A DNA stretch of 64,000 nucleotides from Pseudomonas chlororaphis. Its GTDB lineage: Bacteria; Pseudomonadota; Gammaproteobacteria; Pseudomonadales; Pseudomonadaceae. The notes under the pieces were generated by a model. That model was not told the DNA's origin, ran no database searches, and saw nothing but the letters and a program-made list of their open reading frames with translations. The position numbers and the translations under genes were made by a program. The stretch is from NCBI RefSeq assembly GCF_003731765.1, contig NZ_MOAL01000002.1, positions 1 to 64,000 of the forward strand, read 5' to 3'. Of the stretch, positions 8,578 through 16,374 are shown in pieces (the first letter of the stretch is position 1; every line of letters begins with the position of its first letter).

Positions 8578-9141
8578 ATGTCGCGTCCATTGCAAGTCGT
8601 TGCGGTATCCGGCGGTACCTGGCGTCCATCCCGCACCCTGGTGCTGACCCAAGCCGTACTCGCCGAACTGGCGACCCAGTTGCCGATCGAAAGCAAGCTG
8701 ATCGAACTGGGGGATATCGCCCGGCCATTGGGCGCCTCGCTGTCGCGCCAGGAATTGCCGGACGAGATCGAAGCCGAACTCAAGGCCATCGAAAACGCCG
8801 ACCTGCTGATCGTCGCGGCACCGGTGTACCGCGGTTCCTACCCGGGCCTGCTCAAGCACCTGTTCGACCTGATCGACCTCAACGCCCTGATCGACACCCC
8901 GGTATTGCTGGCCGCCACCGGTGGCAGCGAGCGCCACGCCCTGGTTTTGGATCACCAATTGCGGCCGCTGCTGAGTTTCTTCCAGGCCCTGACCCTGCCC
9001 ATCGGCGTGTACGCCACCGAAGCCGACTTCACCCACTACCAAATAACCAGTGAGCCCTTGAAGGCCCGCATTCGCCTTGCTGCAGAACGCGCCGCGCCCC
9101 TGTTCGGCGTGCATCCAAAAAATCTGCTGAAAATCGCTTAA
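8578..9141 (+). CDS. msuE: NAD(P)H-dependent FMN reductase MsuE
   Basis: The 187-residue flavodoxin-like protein belongs to the MsuE/SsuE family. The FMN phosphate loop GGTWRPSR is near residue 12, and the block APVYRGSYPGLLKHLFDL near residue 80 is the family signature. It supplies reduced FMN to the two-component monooxygenases encoded next to it. It is the first gene behind the sigma-54 promoter and is separated from msuD by 9 bases, so translation is probably coupled. Expression is expected when sulfate is scarce and sulfonates must be used. Confidence 0.9.
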   Translation: MSRPLQVVAVSGGTWRPSRTLVLTQAVLAELATQLPIESKLIELGDIARPLGASLSRQELPDEIEAELKAIENADLLIVAAPVYRGSYPGLLKHLFDLIDLNALIDTPVLLAATGGSERHALVLDHQLRPLLSFFQALTLPIGVYATEADFTHYQITSEPLKARIRLAAERAAPLFGVHPKNLLKIA

Positions 9142-9150
9142 GGACCTGTC

Positions 9151-10299
9151 ATGGATGTTTTCTGGTTTCTCCCCACCCACGGCGACGGCCATTACCTGGG
9201 CACCACCCAGGGCGCCCGCCCGGTGACCCTCAACTACCTCAAGCAAGTGGCTCAGGCCGCGGACAACCTCGGTTACCACGGCGTGCTGATTCCCACGGGT
9301 CGCTCCTGCGAAGACTCCTGGGTCATCGCCTCGGCCCTGGTGCCGCTGACTGAACGCTTGCGCTACCTGGTGGCGATTCGTCCGGGGATCATCTCCCCCA
9401 CCGTTTCGGCACGCATGGCCGCGACCCTCGATCGCCTGTCCAACGGCCGCCTGCTGATCAACGTGGTCACCGGTGGCGACCCCGATGAAAACCGTGGTGA
9501 CGGCAGCTTCCTCGACCACAGCGAACGCTACGAAGTCACCGACGAGTTCCTGCAAATCTGGCGCCGGGTGCTGCAAGGCGAGGCCGTGGATTTCGAAGGC
9601 AAGCACTTGCGCGTACAAAACGCCAAGGCCCTGTATCCGCCGGTGCAGAAGCCCTACCCGCCGCTGTACTTCGGTGGTTCTTCCGAAGCGGCCCACGACC
9701 TGGCTGCCGATCAGGTCGATGTCTACCTGACCTGGGGCGAACCGCCGGCCGCCGTCGCGCAAAAGCTCGCCGATGTGCGTGAGCGCGCGGCCCGCAAAGG
9801 CCGCACGGTGAAGTTCGGCATTCGCCTGCACGTGATCGTCCGCGAAACCGAAGAAGACGCCTGGAAAGCCGCGGGCAAACTGATCGAGCACATCAGCGAC
9901 GAAACCATCGCCGCCGCGCAAAAATCCTTTTCGCGCTTCGACTCCGAAGGCCAGCGGCGCATGGCTGCCCTGCACGACGGGCGTCGCGACAACCTGGAAA
10001 TTGCCCCCAACCTCTGGGCCGGTGTCGGCCTGGTGCGCGGTGGCGCCGGCACGGCCCTGGTGGGCAACCCCGAGCAAGTGGCGGCACGCATCAAGGAATA
10101 CGCGGACCTGGGCATCGAAAGCTTCATCTTCTCGGGCTACCCGCACCTGGAAGAGGCCTATCGCTTCGCCGAACTGGTCTTCCCGTTGTTGCCCGAACCC
10201 TACGCCAGCCTGGCCGGACGCGGCATCACCAACCTGACCGGGCCGTTCGGCGAAATGATCGCCAACGACGTGCTGCCCAACACCCCGAAGGCCGGCTAA
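9151..10299 (+). CDS. msuD: FMNH2-dependent alkanesulfonate/methanesulfonate monooxygenase MsuD (SsuD family)
   Basis: A 382-residue luciferase-fold (TIM barrel) oxygenase. The N-terminus [18 protein letters not shown] and the block [15 protein letters not shown] are diagnostic of SsuD/MsuD enzymes. Conserved Arg and His residues of the flavin/substrate pocket are present in [15 protein letters not shown] and FLDHSERY. It uses FMNH2 from MsuE and O2 to cleave the C-S bond of sulfonates, releasing sulfite and an aldehyde. The msuE-msuD-msuC order supports MsuD over SsuD, although SsuD proteins are very similar and substrate range cannot be read from sequence alone. Confidence 0.9.
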   Translation: MDVFWFLPTHGDGHYLGTTQGARPVTLNYLKQVAQAADNLGYHGVLIPTGRSCEDSWVIASALVPLTERLRYLVAIRPGIISPTVSARMAATLDRLSNGRLLINVVTGGDPDENRGDGSFLDHSERYEVTDEFLQIWRRVLQGEAVDFEGKHLRVQNAKALYPPVQKPYPPLYFGGSSEAAHDLAADQVDVYLTWGEPPAAVAQKLADVRERAARKGRTVKFGIRLHVIVRETEEDAWKAAGKLIEHISDETIAAAQKSFSRFDSEGQRRMAALHDGRRDNLEIAPNLWAGVGLVRGGAGTALVGNPEQVAARIKEYADLGIESFIFSGYPHLEEAYRFAELVFPLLPEPYASLAGRGITNLTGPFGEMIANDVLPNTPKAG

Positions 10300-10333
10300 A
10301 GCGCCCTCTGCACGCCCGCTAGCGCCGCTGCCC

Positions 10334-10361
10334 GGCGCCGACCCAGTACGAGGTCGGCGCC
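10334..10361. other. Perfect 10-bp stem-loop between msuD and msuC
   Basis: GGCGCCGACC (10334-10343), an 8-base loop and GGTCGGCGCC (10352-10361) form a perfect GC-rich hairpin in the 138-base gap between msuD and msuC. No T-run follows, so it may be an mRNA-stability or processing element rather than an intrinsic terminator. It would separate msuED from msuC-sfnR transcripts. Confidence 0.6.
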
Positions 10362-10437
10362 GCCCAGCTGGCGATCAGCGCAACGCGCTTGCCCCTATCC
10401 CCTGGTCGCCCCAACGACCACGAACGAGGAACACCGC

Positions 10438-11625
10438 GTGACTGCCAAGCCGCAAAGCGCCCTGTTGTCCCCCCTGCAGACCGCCCGCCAACTGGCCGCC
10501 GAGTTTGCCCTGACCGCTGCCGAACGCGACGAGCGCGGCGGCACCCCCAAAGCCCAGCGCGATGCCCTGCGCCAAAGCGGGCTGCTGGCCCTGAGCATTC
10601 CGACCCAATATGGCGGCCTCGGCGCCAGTTGGAGCGACACCCTGAACATCGTTCGCGAGTTCGCCAAGGTCGACAGTTCCATCGCCCACGTCTTCGGCTT
10701 TCATCACCTGATGCTGGCCACGGTGCGTCTGTTCGCCAAGCCCGAGCAATGGCAGCCCTGGTTCGAGCAAACCGCGCGCAAGAACTGGTTCTGGGGCAAC
10801 GCCCTCAACCCGCTGGACACCCGCACCCTGGTCAAGAACCTGGGTGGCTGGCGCGAGTTCTCCGGCAAGAAGAGTTTCTGCTCCGGCGCCAGCGACTCGG
10901 AAATGCTCATCGCCTCGGCGGTGGATGAAAACAACGGCGGCAAATTGCTGATCGCCGCCATCCCCAGCGGGCGCAGCGGCATCACCCTGCACAACGACTG
11001 GAACAACATGGGCCAGCGCCAGACCGACAGCGGCAGCGCCAGCTTCGAGCGGGTGCGGGTCGAAGAATCGGAGCTGCTGCTGGACCCGGGCCCACTGAGC
11101 ACGCCGTTCGCCTGCCTGCGCCCATTGATCGCCCAGCTGACCTTCACCCATATGTTCCTCGGCATCGCCGAAGGGGCCTTTGAGGAAGCCCGGCAATACA
11201 CCCTCACCGAAACCCGGGCCTGGCATAAATCCAGCGCCCAGGAAGCCCACCAAGACCCTTATGTGCTCAGTCACTATGGCGATTTCTGGGTGGCCCTGGA
11301 AGGCATGCGCTTGCTGGTGGAACGGGCCGCCGACCTGCTGGACAAGGCCTGGGCCAAGGGGCCGAGCCTGAGCGCCGAAGAGCGCGGGCACCTGGCCACC
11401 GCCATCGCCGCCGCCAAGGTCGCCACCAGCCGCCAGGGCCTGGACCTGTGCAGCCGCCTCTTCGAAGTCACCGGCGCCCGTTCCACCCACGCGTCCCTGC
11501 GCCTGGACCGCCACTGGCGCAACCTGCGCACGCAAACCCTGCACGACCCGCTGGATTACAAACTCCATGAACTGGGCGACTGGGCGCTGAACCAGTCGCT
11601 GCCGACGCCGACCTTCTACTCCTAG
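10438..11625 (+). CDS. msuC: Acyl-CoA-dehydrogenase-fold flavin monooxygenase, MsuC/SfnC type
   Basis: The 395-residue protein has the acyl-CoA dehydrogenase fold (N-terminal helices, central beta domain, C-terminal four-helix bundle). It ends with the conserved LDRHWRNLRTQTLHDPLDYK block shared by DszC-like flavin monooxygenases of sulfur metabolism. MsuC converts methanesulfinate to methanesulfonate with FMNH2, feeding MsuD; SfnC is a close relative. GTG 10438 is preceded by GAGGAAC. The gap from msuD contains a hairpin, so its dosage may differ from msuED. Fold and pathway are secure; the choice of MsuC over SfnC rests on the msuE-msuD neighbourhood. Confidence 0.8.
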   Translation: MTAKPQSALLSPLQTARQLAAEFALTAAERDERGGTPKAQRDALRQSGLLALSIPTQYGGLGASWSDTLNIVREFAKVDSSIAHVFGFHHLMLATVRLFAKPEQWQPWFEQTARKNWFWGNALNPLDTRTLVKNLGGWREFSGKKSFCSGASDSEMLIASAVDENNGGKLLIAAIPSGRSGITLHNDWNNMGQRQTDSGSASFERVRVEESELLLDPGPLSTPFACLRPLIAQLTFTHMFLGIAEGAFEEARQYTLTETRAWHKSSAQEAHQDPYVLSHYGDFWVALEGMRLLVERAADLLDKAWAKGPSLSAEERGHLATAIAAAKVATSRQGLDLCSRLFEVTGARSTHASLRLDRHWRNLRTQTLHDPLDYKLHELGDWALNQSLPTPTFYS

Positions 11626-11648
11626 CCTTCTATTCATAGAGCGTGCCC

Positions 11649-12749
11649 ATGCAACTTTTGACGTTACCGCCCTCGCCCGCGCTGGCCACCTCGATCCGGG
11701 CCACGGCCCAGGTCTTCGAAGACCCGAAATCCCAGGCCTTGCTCGCGCATTTGCAGCAGGTCGCGCCCAGTGAAGCCAGCGTGCTGATCATCGGCGAGAC
11801 CGGCACCGGTAAAGAGCTGGTGGCGCGGCATATCCACAACCTCAGCGCCCGGCGCAACCGGCCCTTTGTCGCGGTGAACTGCGGTGCCTTCTCCGAATCC
11901 CTGGTGGAAGCCGAACTCTTCGGTCATGAAAAAGGTGCCTTCACCGGCGCCCTCAGCGCCAAGGCCGGGTGGTTCGAGGAGGCCAACGGCGGCACCCTGT
12001 TCCTCGATGAAATCGGCGACCTGCCGATGGCCATCCAGGTCAAATTGTTGCGAGTGCTGCAAGAGCGGGAAGTGGTGCGCCTGGGCTCGCGCAAAAGCAT
12101 CCCCATTGATGTGCGGGTGCTGGCCGCTACTAACGTGCAACTGGAAAAAGCCATCAACGCCGGGCATTTCCGCGAAGACCTGTACTACCGTCTGGACGTG
12201 GTCAGCCTGGAACTCAGCCCGCTGCGCGATCGCCCCGGCGACATCCTGCCCCTGACCCGGCACTTTATCGAGGCCTACAGCCAGCGCCTGGGCTACGGCA
12301 CCATCAGCATCAGCAAGGAGGCCGAACACAAACTCAAGGGCTACAGCTGGCCGGGCAATATCCGCGAGCTGGAAAACGTCATTCACCACACCCTGTTGAT
12401 CTGCCGCAACGGGATCATCGAGCGCGACGACCTGCGCCTGTCAAACATGCGTATCGAACGCCAGGACGACGGCCATGGCGGCCACGACGACTCGGCGGAA
12501 GCCCTGCTCGACCGGGCCTTTCAAAAGCTTTTCGAAGAACAGGCCGGTGCCCTGCATGAAAAAGTCGAGGACGCTCTGCTGCGTGCGGCCTATCGCTTCA
12601 GCCATTACAACCAGGTGCACACCGCCAACCTGCTGGGCCTGAGCCGCAACGTCACGCGCACCCGGCTGATCAAGATCGGCGAACTGGCGGTGAATAAACG
12701 GCGGCCGATCGAGGGCCCCAGCGAACGCACCCTGCAGTTGTCGATCTAG
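11649..12749 (+). CDS. sfnR: Sigma-54-dependent transcriptional activator SfnR
   Basis: A 366-residue bacterial enhancer-binding protein without an N-terminal sensory domain: the AAA+ domain begins almost immediately. Walker A is GETGTGKE, the sigma-54 contact loop is the canonical GAFTGA, Walker B is [11 protein letters not shown], and a Fis-type HTH closes the protein ([16 protein letters not shown]). A central domain with no receiver or GAF domain fits SfnR, which activates sulfone/sulfonate genes during sulfate limitation. ATG 11649 is preferred to GTG 11643. It is the last gene of the operon, so it probably feeds back on the sigma-54 promoter at 8507-8521. Confidence 0.85.
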   Translation: MQLLTLPPSPALATSIRATAQVFEDPKSQALLAHLQQVAPSEASVLIIGETGTGKELVARHIHNLSARRNRPFVAVNCGAFSESLVEAELFGHEKGAFTGALSAKAGWFEEANGGTLFLDEIGDLPMAIQVKLLRVLQEREVVRLGSRKSIPIDVRVLAATNVQLEKAINAGHFREDLYYRLDVVSLELSPLRDRPGDILPLTRHFIEAYSQRLGYGTISISKEAEHKLKGYSWPGNIRELENVIHHTLLICRNGIIERDDLRLSNMRIERQDDGHGGHDDSAEALLDRAFQKLFEEQAGALHEKVEDALLRAAYRFSHYNQVHTANLLGLSRNVTRTRLIKIGELAVNKRRPIEGPSERTLQLSI

Positions 12750-12751
12750 CC

Positions 12752-13147
12752 TCAATTGACCCGGTGCTGGGCGTCCAGTCGCGGCTCCACCAGCAAGCAG
12801 TGCAGCGCGTTGTCCGGGCTGCGCTCGATGCTGCGCAGCACCTGGAACGAACCGAAGGTCACGGTCCTGGCCTGATGGGCGTGAATCAGGTACCAGAAGT
12901 CCTGCTCGCCGTTTTCAAAACTGCGAAAGGCCGCTTCGCCGGCCTCCCGTGATTGCCACTGCAGGTAATTGAGCACGCGCCGGCCATCATCGCTGGCCTG
13001 CACGCTGGCACTCAAAAAACCCTGGTACGAACGGGCCAGGCGCTCGGTCTGCTCGGACAACGCCGCCACCAGCGCGGGCTGTTGATGGGGCTCGATTTCA
13101 AATTCGATCAATTGCGTAAAGCTGCGGTTCTTCTCGGGCGCGTGCAT
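12752..13147 (-). CDS. ABM-domain monooxygenase-like protein, SoxR-regulated (PA2274-like)
   Basis: The 131-residue protein has a dimeric alpha-beta (ABM) fold, with the pattern FTQLIEFEIEPHQQPAL and an aromatic-rich second half (NGEQDFWYLIHAHQ). Such small proteins act on quinones or phenazine-like aromatics or bind heme; no catalytic residue can be assigned here. It is divergent from soxR across a spacer holding a SoxR box, matching the P. aeruginosa pair soxR and PA2274. It is therefore very likely induced by redox-cycling compounds. The start has no obvious rival. Confidence 0.8.
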   Translation of the reverse strand: MHAPEKNRSFTQLIEFEIEPHQQPALVAALSEQTERLARSYQGFLSASVQASDDGRRVLNYLQWQSREAGEAAFRSFENGEQDFWYLIHAHQARTVTFGSFQVLRSIERSPDNALHCLLVEPRLDAQHRVN

Positions 13148-13208
13148 GGCTCATCCCCACTGACCAGTAAATCTCAAAGATTGCGATTCGACGGTGCGCA
13201 GGGTAAAA

Positions 13209-13226
13209 CCTCGAGTTAACTAGAGG
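13209..13226. promoter_or_regulatory. SoxR box in the promoter of the divergent monooxygenase gene
   Basis: CCTCGAGTTAACTAGAGG is an 18-bp dyad that differs from the classical SoxR box CCTCAAGTTAACTTGAGG at only two positions, which remain matched in the dyad apart from the mutual G/A change. Read on the minus strand it is preceded by TTGACC, and a T-rich TTTTAC follows, so the box fills a long -35/-10 spacer as in SoxR-activated promoters. It would control the ABM-domain gene at 12752-13147. Confidence 0.85.
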
Positions 13227-13253
13227 TCAAGCAACTTTTACCCGGGGCCGGCG

Positions 13254-13700
13254 ATGATCAGCAAAGACAACATCCACAAGGAATTGACCGTCGGCCAGCT
13301 CGCCCAGCGCAGCGGCGTGGCGGTCACGGCCCTGCACTTCTACGAGTCCAAGGGCCTGATCAGCAGCAATCGCAACGCGGGCAACCAGCGCCGCTACCAC
13401 CGGGAAGTGCTGCGCCGGGTGGCCCTGATCAAAATCGCCCAGCGCCTGGGTATTCCGCTGGCCACCATCGGCGAAGCCCTGCGAGCCTTGCCCGACGGCC
13501 GCGCGCCTACCGCTGCGGACTGGAAAAACCTCTCGGCCCAATGGCGCAATGACCTGGACAACCGCATCAACCAACTGATCTGGCTACGTGATCAACTCAA
13601 CGGTTGCATCGGCTGCGGTTGCCTGTCCATGGAAGCCTGCCCGCTGCGCAACTTTGGCGACGTGCTGGGCGAGCGTGGGCCGGGGATTCATTTGGATTGA
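13254..13700 (+). CDS. soxR: Redox-sensing MerR-family regulator SoxR
   Basis: A 148-residue MerR protein. The winged helix-turn-helix reads [25 protein letters not shown], followed by a dimerisation helix. Near the C-terminus [12 protein letters not shown] is the SoxR C-x2-C-x-C-x5-C cluster that binds [2Fe-2S]. In pseudomonads SoxR responds to redox-cycling molecules such as phenazines rather than running a SoxS cascade, and its targets are small oxidoreductases and efflux pumps. The divergent ABM gene with its SoxR box fits that. Start ATG 13254 gives a standard N-terminus. Confidence 0.95.
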   Translation: MISKDNIHKELTVGQLAQRSGVAVTALHFYESKGLISSNRNAGNQRRYHREVLRRVALIKIAQRLGIPLATIGEALRALPDGRAPTAADWKNLSAQWRNDLDNRINQLIWLRDQLNGCIGCGCLSMEACPLRNFGDVLGERGPGIHLD

Positions 13701-13755
13701 AGATGGGCAGGTGCCCCATCGCTGCCAAGCCAGCGCCTACAACGCCCCTCCCTCC

Positions 13756-13786
13756 TGTAGGAGCCGGCTTGTCGGCGAGAGCGCCC
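13756..13786 (+). repeat. REP element
   Basis: TGTAGGAGCCGGCTTGTCGG and the following bases match the Pseudomonas fluorescens-type REP motif (TGTAGGAGC, GGCTTG, imperfect palindrome, GCGA). It lies in the 179-base gap between soxR and the four-gene operon starting at 13880. No -35/-10 promoter could be placed with confidence in the rest of the gap. Confidence 0.75.
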
Positions 13787-13879
13787 TCAAACCAAGACAA
13801 GAAAACTCCGAGGGCATCGTCAGCAAAATCGCCCCTATGCTAAGGTCGGCGCCTGCCTCCTACGACGAGTCTCGCCTCC

Positions 13880-15718
13880 ATGCCACGGACTGCTTCCTTC
13901 GAAAAGCCACGCTGGCTTCGCGACCTGCTGCGTTTCCTGCCCCTGAAAAGTCAATTCGTGCTGTCCGGCAACGTCCGCGACCTGCAGGCAAGTGAAGTGG
14001 CGCCCGGGGTCATCACGCCCCAGGCCTTCAACCTCAACCTGCGCGACGAATTGCTGGCGGCCGGCTACAGCCAGGTCATCAGTTGGGACCCACTGGCCGG
14101 CTTTCGAGTGCTGCAGCCCCCAGGCGCCGACCTGGCGATCGCCGACACCCTGCTGCGCGAGCTCGGCCTGACCCCAGTGGAAGGCAGCGCGCCAGCCGGC
14201 ACCGACCTGCTCAGCGCCACCCTGCAACGGCTGGTCAATCGCACCGGCGAGCCGCTGGCACTGATTGTCGATTTCGCCTCGCGCCTGGTCATCCGCAACG
14301 ACGCCCTGACCGCCGCCGAGCACCAGCTCTTCACCCAGGCCCTGGTGCTGTCCCACCAGGCCCGTGGGCGCCCGGCCGGCGAGCAGCGCAAACCGTTTTT
14401 CAACAGCATTCTCTGGGTGGTGGAAAAAGAAGGCGACTTGCCGGACTGGATGCTGATCGACAACCCTCGGCTGCGCCATATTCCCGTCTCCAAACCGGAC
14501 CAACAGGCCCGCCTGGCCCTGGCGCCGGCGTTGTTACGTGGCCTGGCCGGCAGCCAGGACGCCAGTGAAGAAACCCAGCAAAAAGCCGCCCAGGCCTTTG
14601 CCGAGAACACCGAAGGCCTGTTGCTGCTCGACCTCAATGCCATTGCCCAACTGGCCCGGGTCGAAGGCCTGGCCCTGGAGCGCATCGGCGATGCAGTGCG
14701 GCGCTACAAGGTCGGGGTCACCGAAGACCCGTGGTTGAAGATCGACCGTCAGCGGATTCGCCAGGCCGATGACTTCATCCGCCAGCGGGTCAAGGGCCAA
14801 AGCCACGCCGTGACCCACATGCTGGATATCGTCAAGCGCGCCATGACCGGGGTCGGTGCCAGCCGCAAGGGCAACCGCCCCCGGGGCGTGGCCTTCCTCG
14901 CCGGCCCGACCGGGGTGGGCAAGACCGAGTTGGCGAAAACCATCACCAGCCTGCTGTTCGGTGATGAAAGCGCGTACATCCGCTTCGATATGTCGGAGTT
15001 CAGTGCCGAACACGCCGACCAGCGTCTGGTCGGTGCGCCACCCGGCTATGTCGGCTACGACGTGGGCGGCGAACTGACCAACGCCATTCGCGAAAAACCC
15101 TTCAGCGTGGTGCTGTTCGATGAAATCGAAAAAGCTCACCCGCGCATCCTCGACAAGTTTTTGCAGATCCTCGACGACGGCGTGCTCACCTCGGGCCGGG
15201 GCGACCGGGTGTATTTTTCCGAGGCGCTGATTGTCTTCACCTCCAACCTCGGTATCTACCGCCAGGGCGACAACGGCGAACGGGTGGCCAACGTGTTGCC
15301 CGGGGAAACCTTCCCGGTGGTCCAGGGCAAGGTCCTGAGCGAAATCGAGCGCTACTTCAAACTGGTGCTCAACCGCCCGGAGATCCTCAACCGGATCGGC
15401 GAAAACATCATCGTCTTCGACTTCATCCGCGAGGACGTGGCCGGGGAAATCTTCCACCAGATGGTCGGCAACACCCTGGCCGACCTCACCGCCCAGGCGC
15501 TGCACATCGAGCTGGAAGCCAGCTCCCTGCAAAGCCTTCGCGCCCTGTGCCTGCATGACCTGTCCAACGGCGGCCGGGGCATCCGCAACCAGCTCGAAGC
15601 GCACCTGATCAACCCGCTGGCCAGGGCCCTGTTCGACCAGGACGCCCAACCCGGCGAGCACTTCCTGATCAGCCAGTTGAACGCTGAAGGCCTGCTGCTG
15701 GAACGCCGTACGCTGTGA
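13880..15718 (+). CDS. ClpB/ClpA-like AAA+ ATPase, first gene of an uncharacterised operon
   Basis: The 612-residue protein has two halves. Residues 1-290 look like a degenerate ATPase-type domain (start FVLSGNVRDLQ) without a recognisable Walker A. Residues 300-560 are a full Clp/Hsp100 D2-type AAA+ module: Walker A GPTGVGKTELAK near 340, pore-loop GYVGYD, Walker B VVLFDEIEKAHP near 410, sensor 1 TSN and the sensor-2 region GGRGIRN. The N-terminal Clp substrate domain and a ClpP-binding loop are not visible, so a general Clp protease role is unlikely. It overlaps the next gene by four bases, which implies coupled translation. I infer that it remodels a protein complex of this system; I cannot name the family. 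Confidence 0.85.
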   Translation: MPRTASFEKPRWLRDLLRFLPLKSQFVLSGNVRDLQASEVAPGVITPQAFNLNLRDELLAAGYSQVISWDPLAGFRVLQPPGADLAIADTLLRELGLTPVEGSAPAGTDLLSATLQRLVNRTGEPLALIVDFASRLVIRNDALTAAEHQLFTQALVLSHQARGRPAGEQRKPFFNSILWVVEKEGDLPDWMLIDNPRLRHIPVSKPDQQARLALAPALLRGLAGSQDASEETQQKAAQAFAENTEGLLLLDLNAIAQLARVEGLALERIGDAVRRYKVGVTEDPWLKIDRQRIRQADDFIRQRVKGQSHAVTHMLDIVKRAMTGVGASRKGNRPRGVAFLAGPTGVGKTELAKTITSLLFGDESAYIRFDMSEFSAEHADQRLVGAPPGYVGYDVGGELTNAIREKPFSVVLFDEIEKAHPRILDKFLQILDDGVLTSGRGDRVYFSEALIVFTSNLGIYRQGDNGERVANVLPGETFPVVQGKVLSEIERYFKLVLNRPEILNRIGENIIVFDFIREDVAGEIFHQMVGNTLADLTAQALHIELEASSLQSLRALCLHDLSNGGRGIRNQLEAHLINPLARALFDQDAQPGEHFLISQLNAEGLLLERRTL

Positions 15719-16359
15719 ACATCAGCCTGTCGCGGGTGCATTTCCCGGTCACCACCCTCGGCCCGGGGCGGCGCCTGGGCATCTGGTTCCAGGGTTGCAG
15801 CATCCGCTGCGAGGGCTGTATTTCCGCCGACACCTGGGGCCCCGGCAAACAGCCGCTGGCCCTGGAACAGTTGCTGGAGGACATCCAGCCCTGGCTGGTC
15901 GAGGCCGAGGGCATCACCCTTTCGGGCGGCGAACCCTTCGACCAGCCCGAGGCCCTGCTGGCGTTGCTCGGCGCACTGCGCCAACGCACCCGGGCCGACA
16001 TCCTGGTCTACAGCGGGCACACCCTGGAGACCCTGCAACCCCTGCTGCAACGCGCCGACGGTTTGCTCGATGCATTGATTTGCGACCCCTTCGAGCAACA
16101 ACAGGCGCAAACGCGGGTCCTACGCGGCAGCGATAACCAACGCCTGATTTTTTTCACCGAGCTGGGTCGTCAACGCCTGGGCGCCTACGAGCGTCCCTTG
16201 CAGCCTGACGACCGAGCCCTGGACCTGATGTTCGATGACGATGGCAGCGTCTGGATGGCCGGCATCCCTCGCCGTGACGACTTGTTGCACCTGCGCGACC
16301 TGTTGCACGACCAGGGCCACCAACTCCAGATCAGCGCCCATACCTCACGCCGCCGTTAA
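15715..16359 (+). CDS. Radical SAM protein resembling NrdG/activating enzymes
   Basis: A 214-residue protein with the radical-SAM cluster motif CSIRCEGC (C-x3-C-x2-C) near residue 27, followed by the SAM-binding GGEPFDQPEALLAL region near residue 69. Length and layout resemble anaerobic-ribonucleotide-reductase activases (4Fe-4S single-cluster domain), but no nrdD or other glycyl-radical enzyme is nearby. It begins at GTG 15715 inside the stop of the AAA+ gene (GTGA). The substrate may be one of the neighbouring proteins or a nucleotide. The radical-SAM assignment is secure; any role is inference. Confidence 0.85.
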   Translation: MNISLSRVHFPVTTLGPGRRLGIWFQGCSIRCEGCISADTWGPGKQPLALEQLLEDIQPWLVEAEGITLSGGEPFDQPEALLALLGALRQRTRADILVYSGHTLETLQPLLQRADGLLDALICDPFEQQQAQTRVLRGSDNQRLIFFTELGRQRLGAYERPLQPDDRALDLMFDDDGSVWMAGIPRRDDLLHLRDLLHDQGHQLQISAHTSRRR

Positions 16360-16374
16360 CCGGAATTGCCCCCG

